Source: Pseudomonas capeferrum
GTDB taxonomy: Bacteria; Pseudomonadota; Gammaproteobacteria; Pseudomonadales; Pseudomonadaceae
NCBI RefSeq assembly: GCF_000731675.1
Contig: NZ_JMIT01000003.1
Coordinates: 920,412-978,951 of the forward strand
Reading direction: 5' to 3'
DNA: 58,540 bases
The notes below the pieces were generated by a model. The model was given only the letters and a program-made list of their open reading frames with translations. It ran no database searches and was not told where the DNA came from. Below are positions 57,036-58,540 of this stretch, one piece after another; position 1 is the first letter of the stretch, and each line of letters opens with the position of its first letter. The translations under genes and the position numbers were made by a program.

Positions 57036-58256
57036 ATGGGCGCGCTATCACATCTGCGGGTGCTGGACCTTTCGCGCGTGTTGGCCGGCCCCTGGTCTGG
57101 CCAGATTCTGGCTGACCTTGGTGCTGACGTGATCAAGGTCGAGCGCCCGGGCAGTGGCGATGATACCCGTTCGTGGGGCCCGCCCTTTCTCCGGGACGCC
57201 CAGGGTGAGAACACCAGCGAGGCGGCTTATTACCTTTCGGCCAACCGCAACAAGCGTTCGGTGACGATCGACTTCACTCAGCCTGAAGGTCAGCGCCTGG
57301 TGCGTGAGCTAGCGGCCAAGTCGGATATCGTCATCGAGAACTTCAAGGTAGGTGGCCTGGCGGCCTACGGGCTGGATTACCAAAGCCTGAAGGCACTCAA
57401 CCCGAAGCTTATCTATTGCTCCATTACTGGCTTCGGTCAGACGGGGCCTTATGCCAAGCGCGCAGGCTATGACTTCATGATCCAGGGCCTGGGCGGGCTG
57501 ATGAGCCTGACCGGGCGGCCTGAGGGCGAGGAAGGCGCGGGGCCGGTGAAAGTTGGCGTGGCGCTGACTGACATCCTCACTGGGCTGTATTCGACGGTGG
57601 CTATCTTGGCCGCCCTCGCCCATCGGGATCAAACCGGCATCGGTCAGCATGTCGACATGGCATTGCTCGATGTGCAGGTGGCATGCCTGGCCAACCAGGC
57701 CATGAACTACCTGACTACGGGCAACCCGCCCCGGCGCCTGGGCAATGCGCATCCCAACATCGTGCCCTATCAGGACTTCCCCACGGCCGATGGCGATTTC
57801 ATTCTTACCGTGGGTAACGACAGTCAGTTTCGCAAGTTCGCCGAGGTGGCGGGGCAGCCGCAATGGGCGGATGACCCGCGCTTCGCTACCAACAAGCTGC
57901 GGGTTGCCAATCGTGGTGAGCTGATTCCGTTGATTCGTCAGGCAACGGTATTCAAGACCACTGCAGAATGGGTGAGCCAGCTGGAGACGGCTGGTGTGCC
58001 CTGCGGGCCTATCAATGACCTGGCGCAGATGTTCCAGGACCCGCAGGTAGTGGCGCGTGGCTTGGCGGTGAGTATCGCGCACCCGCTGGCTGGGAGCGTG
58101 CCGCAGGTGGCCAGCCCGATTCGGCTGTCGGAGACACCGGTAGAGTACCGACGGGCGCCACCGCTGCTGGGTGAGCATACCGAGGCGGTATTGAGTGATG
58201 TATTGGGGCTGGATGCCGAGGCGGTACACCGCTTGCGCAGTGCCGGGGTGCTTTAA
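57036..58256 (+). CDS. gcdG: Glutarate CoA-transferase (family III), GcdG
   Basis: A 406-residue class III CoA-transferase (CaiB/BaiF family). It has LRVLDLSRVLAGPWSGQILADLGADVIKVERPGSGDDTR, SANRNKRSVTIDF, and the predicted catalytic Asp in GIGQHVDMALLDVQVA. It is expected to activate glutarate with succinyl-CoA, supplying glutaryl-CoA to GcdH encoded 14 bp upstream. An AAGGAG site precedes ATG 57036. A strong terminator follows, closing the gcdHG operon. Confidence 0.9.
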   Translation: MGALSHLRVLDLSRVLAGPWSGQILADLGADVIKVERPGSGDDTRSWGPPFLRDAQGENTSEAAYYLSANRNKRSVTIDFTQPEGQRLVRELAAKSDIVIENFKVGGLAAYGLDYQSLKALNPKLIYCSITGFGQTGPYAKRAGYDFMIQGLGGLMSLTGRPEGEEGAGPVKVGVALTDILTGLYSTVAILAALAHRDQTGIGQHVDMALLDVQVACLANQAMNYLTTGNPPRRLGNAHPNIVPYQDFPTADGDFILTVGNDSQFRKFAEVAGQPQWADDPRFATNKLRVANRGELIPLIRQATVFKTTAEWVSQLETAGVPCGPINDLAQMFQDPQVVARGLAVSIAHPLAGSVPQVASPIRLSETPVEYRRAPPLLGEHTEAVLSDVLGLDAEAVHRLRSAGVL

Positions 58257-58278
58257 GGCTATATAAAGCAACGAAATA

Positions 58279-58311
58279 GCGGGGAGGCCGAAGGCCTCCC
58301 CGCTTTGCTTT
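58279..58311 (+). terminator. Intrinsic terminator of gcdHG
   Basis: Perfect 11-bp arms GCGGGGAGGCC/GGCCTCCCCGC around GAA, then a T-rich tail (58304-58312). Confidence 0.93.
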
Positions 58312-58344
58312 TCGGCGATATCAAAGTTTATTGGAATTAAGGGG

Positions 58345-58372
58345 TTGACGCGATTTCGAATCCCCTTATAAT
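58345..58372 (+). promoter_or_regulatory. Upstream promoter of a putative rRNA operon (P1-like)
   Basis: TTGACG (58345-58350), 16-bp spacer, TATAAT (58367-58372), followed by a GC-rich discriminator GCGCCCC, a feature of stringently controlled stable-RNA promoters. No coding start follows in the remaining 168 bp. Confidence 0.75.
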
Positions 58373-58488
58373 GCGCCCCACTTCCAGCGTAGTCGGAACG
58401 AAAAACTCCTTGAGATTCAACGAGTTAAATAGTCAAGACGAAGTTTGAAGGGCTTCGATCGAAAGGTCGTCAGCGGTTAAGATGGTGG

Positions 58489-58516
58489 TTGACAGCGCTT
58501 CTAAACGCTGTATGAT
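58489..58516 (+). promoter_or_regulatory. Downstream promoter of a putative rRNA operon (P2-like)
   Basis: TTGACA (58489-58494), 16-bp spacer, TATGAT (58511-58516), then TCGCCTCCCGCTACGAGAG. This is the sequence context I associate with Pseudomonas 16S rRNA operon leaders. The 16S gene would lie just beyond the window. Confidence 0.7.
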
Positions 58517-58540
58517 TCGCCTCCCGCTACGAGAGATCGC

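Noticed and set aside
1..58540. CRISPR array, prophage, insertion sequence or tRNA gene
   Set aside because: No spaced direct repeats, transposase, integrase or cloverleaf was seen. The recurring palindromes are REP elements at separate sites.

Overview
The window is a continuous stretch of Pseudomonas chromosome, most likely from the P. putida group. It is GC-rich and densely coding. The gene order cox assembly - metNIQ - katE - znuBC/zur/znuA - thrB - polA - engB - dsbA - kinB/algB - gltP - pntAB - gcdR/gcdHG is the one I know from the oriC-proximal part of P. putida chromosomes. It also carries several copies of the P. putida-type REP palindrome. No phage, insertion sequence, integron, CRISPR array or tRNA gene is visible, so this is core genome rather than an island.

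Layout. 1-4.3 kb: tail of the cytochrome c oxidase (cox) cluster, with a DUF2909 protein, SURF1, a cox-linked membrane protein, COX15, CyoE and SCO. 4.4-6.9 kb: methionine ABC importer metNIQ. 7.1-9.3 kb: large catalase katE. 9.3-13.2 kb: zinc uptake block znuBC-zur with divergent znuA, plus a TPR-like lipoprotein. 13.2-18.3 kb: thrB, DUF2782, polA, an sRNA locus matching ErsA, and engB. 18.5-20.3 kb: two c-type cytochromes and dsbA. 20.3-26.2 kb: an EEP-fold hydrolase, the diguanylate cyclase DgcH, a small secreted protein, an AmpDh2-like amidase and a redox-type EAL phosphodiesterase. 26.2-31.5 kb: the KinB/AlgB two-component pair, then a run of envelope genes (BON protein, small membrane protein, DUF1328, Ivy lysozyme inhibitor). 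31.5-32.3 kb: a 0.77 kb non-coding region with strong RNA-structure signals. 32.3-35.0 kb: gltP and a nucleoside-recognition membrane protein. 35.0-38.5 kb: a four-gene MCE/Mla-type lipid ABC transporter. 38.6-45.8 kb: DUF5924 protein, M16 peptidase, Na/Pi symporter family protein, TerC, CitMHS and a GFA protein. 45.9-49.5 kb: a DUF4105/HExxH protein with three tandem DUF2388 secreted proteins, and a DUF1127 protein. 49.8-54.3 kb: acetyl-CoA hydrolase/CoA-transferase and the split transhydrogenase pntAA-pntAB-pntB. 54.8-58.3 kb: glutarate catabolism (gcdR, gcdH, gcdG). The last 200 bp hold two strong promoters with the look of an rRNA operon leader, so an rrn operon probably starts just beyond the window.

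Functional themes. Envelope maintenance dominates: disulfide formation, peptidoglycan recycling, lysozyme inhibition, lipid transport and AlgB/KinB signalling, together with AlgU/sigma22-type and sigma54-type promoter signals. A c-di-GMP synthesis/degradation pair sits with dsbA. The strongest leads for undescribed biology are (a) the DUF4105 protein, with two separate putative catalytic centres, coupled to three DUF2388 paralogues; (b) the GGA-rich structured RNA region between ivy and gltP; (c) a sigma54 promoter in front of the BON-domain gene divergent from algB; and (d) a cluster of seven ACAGT/ACTGT pentamers upstream of the DUF1127 gene.

Starts were chosen by ribosome-binding site, operon overlap and remembered family N-termini. 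All functional calls come from reading motifs by eye; no database search was run.
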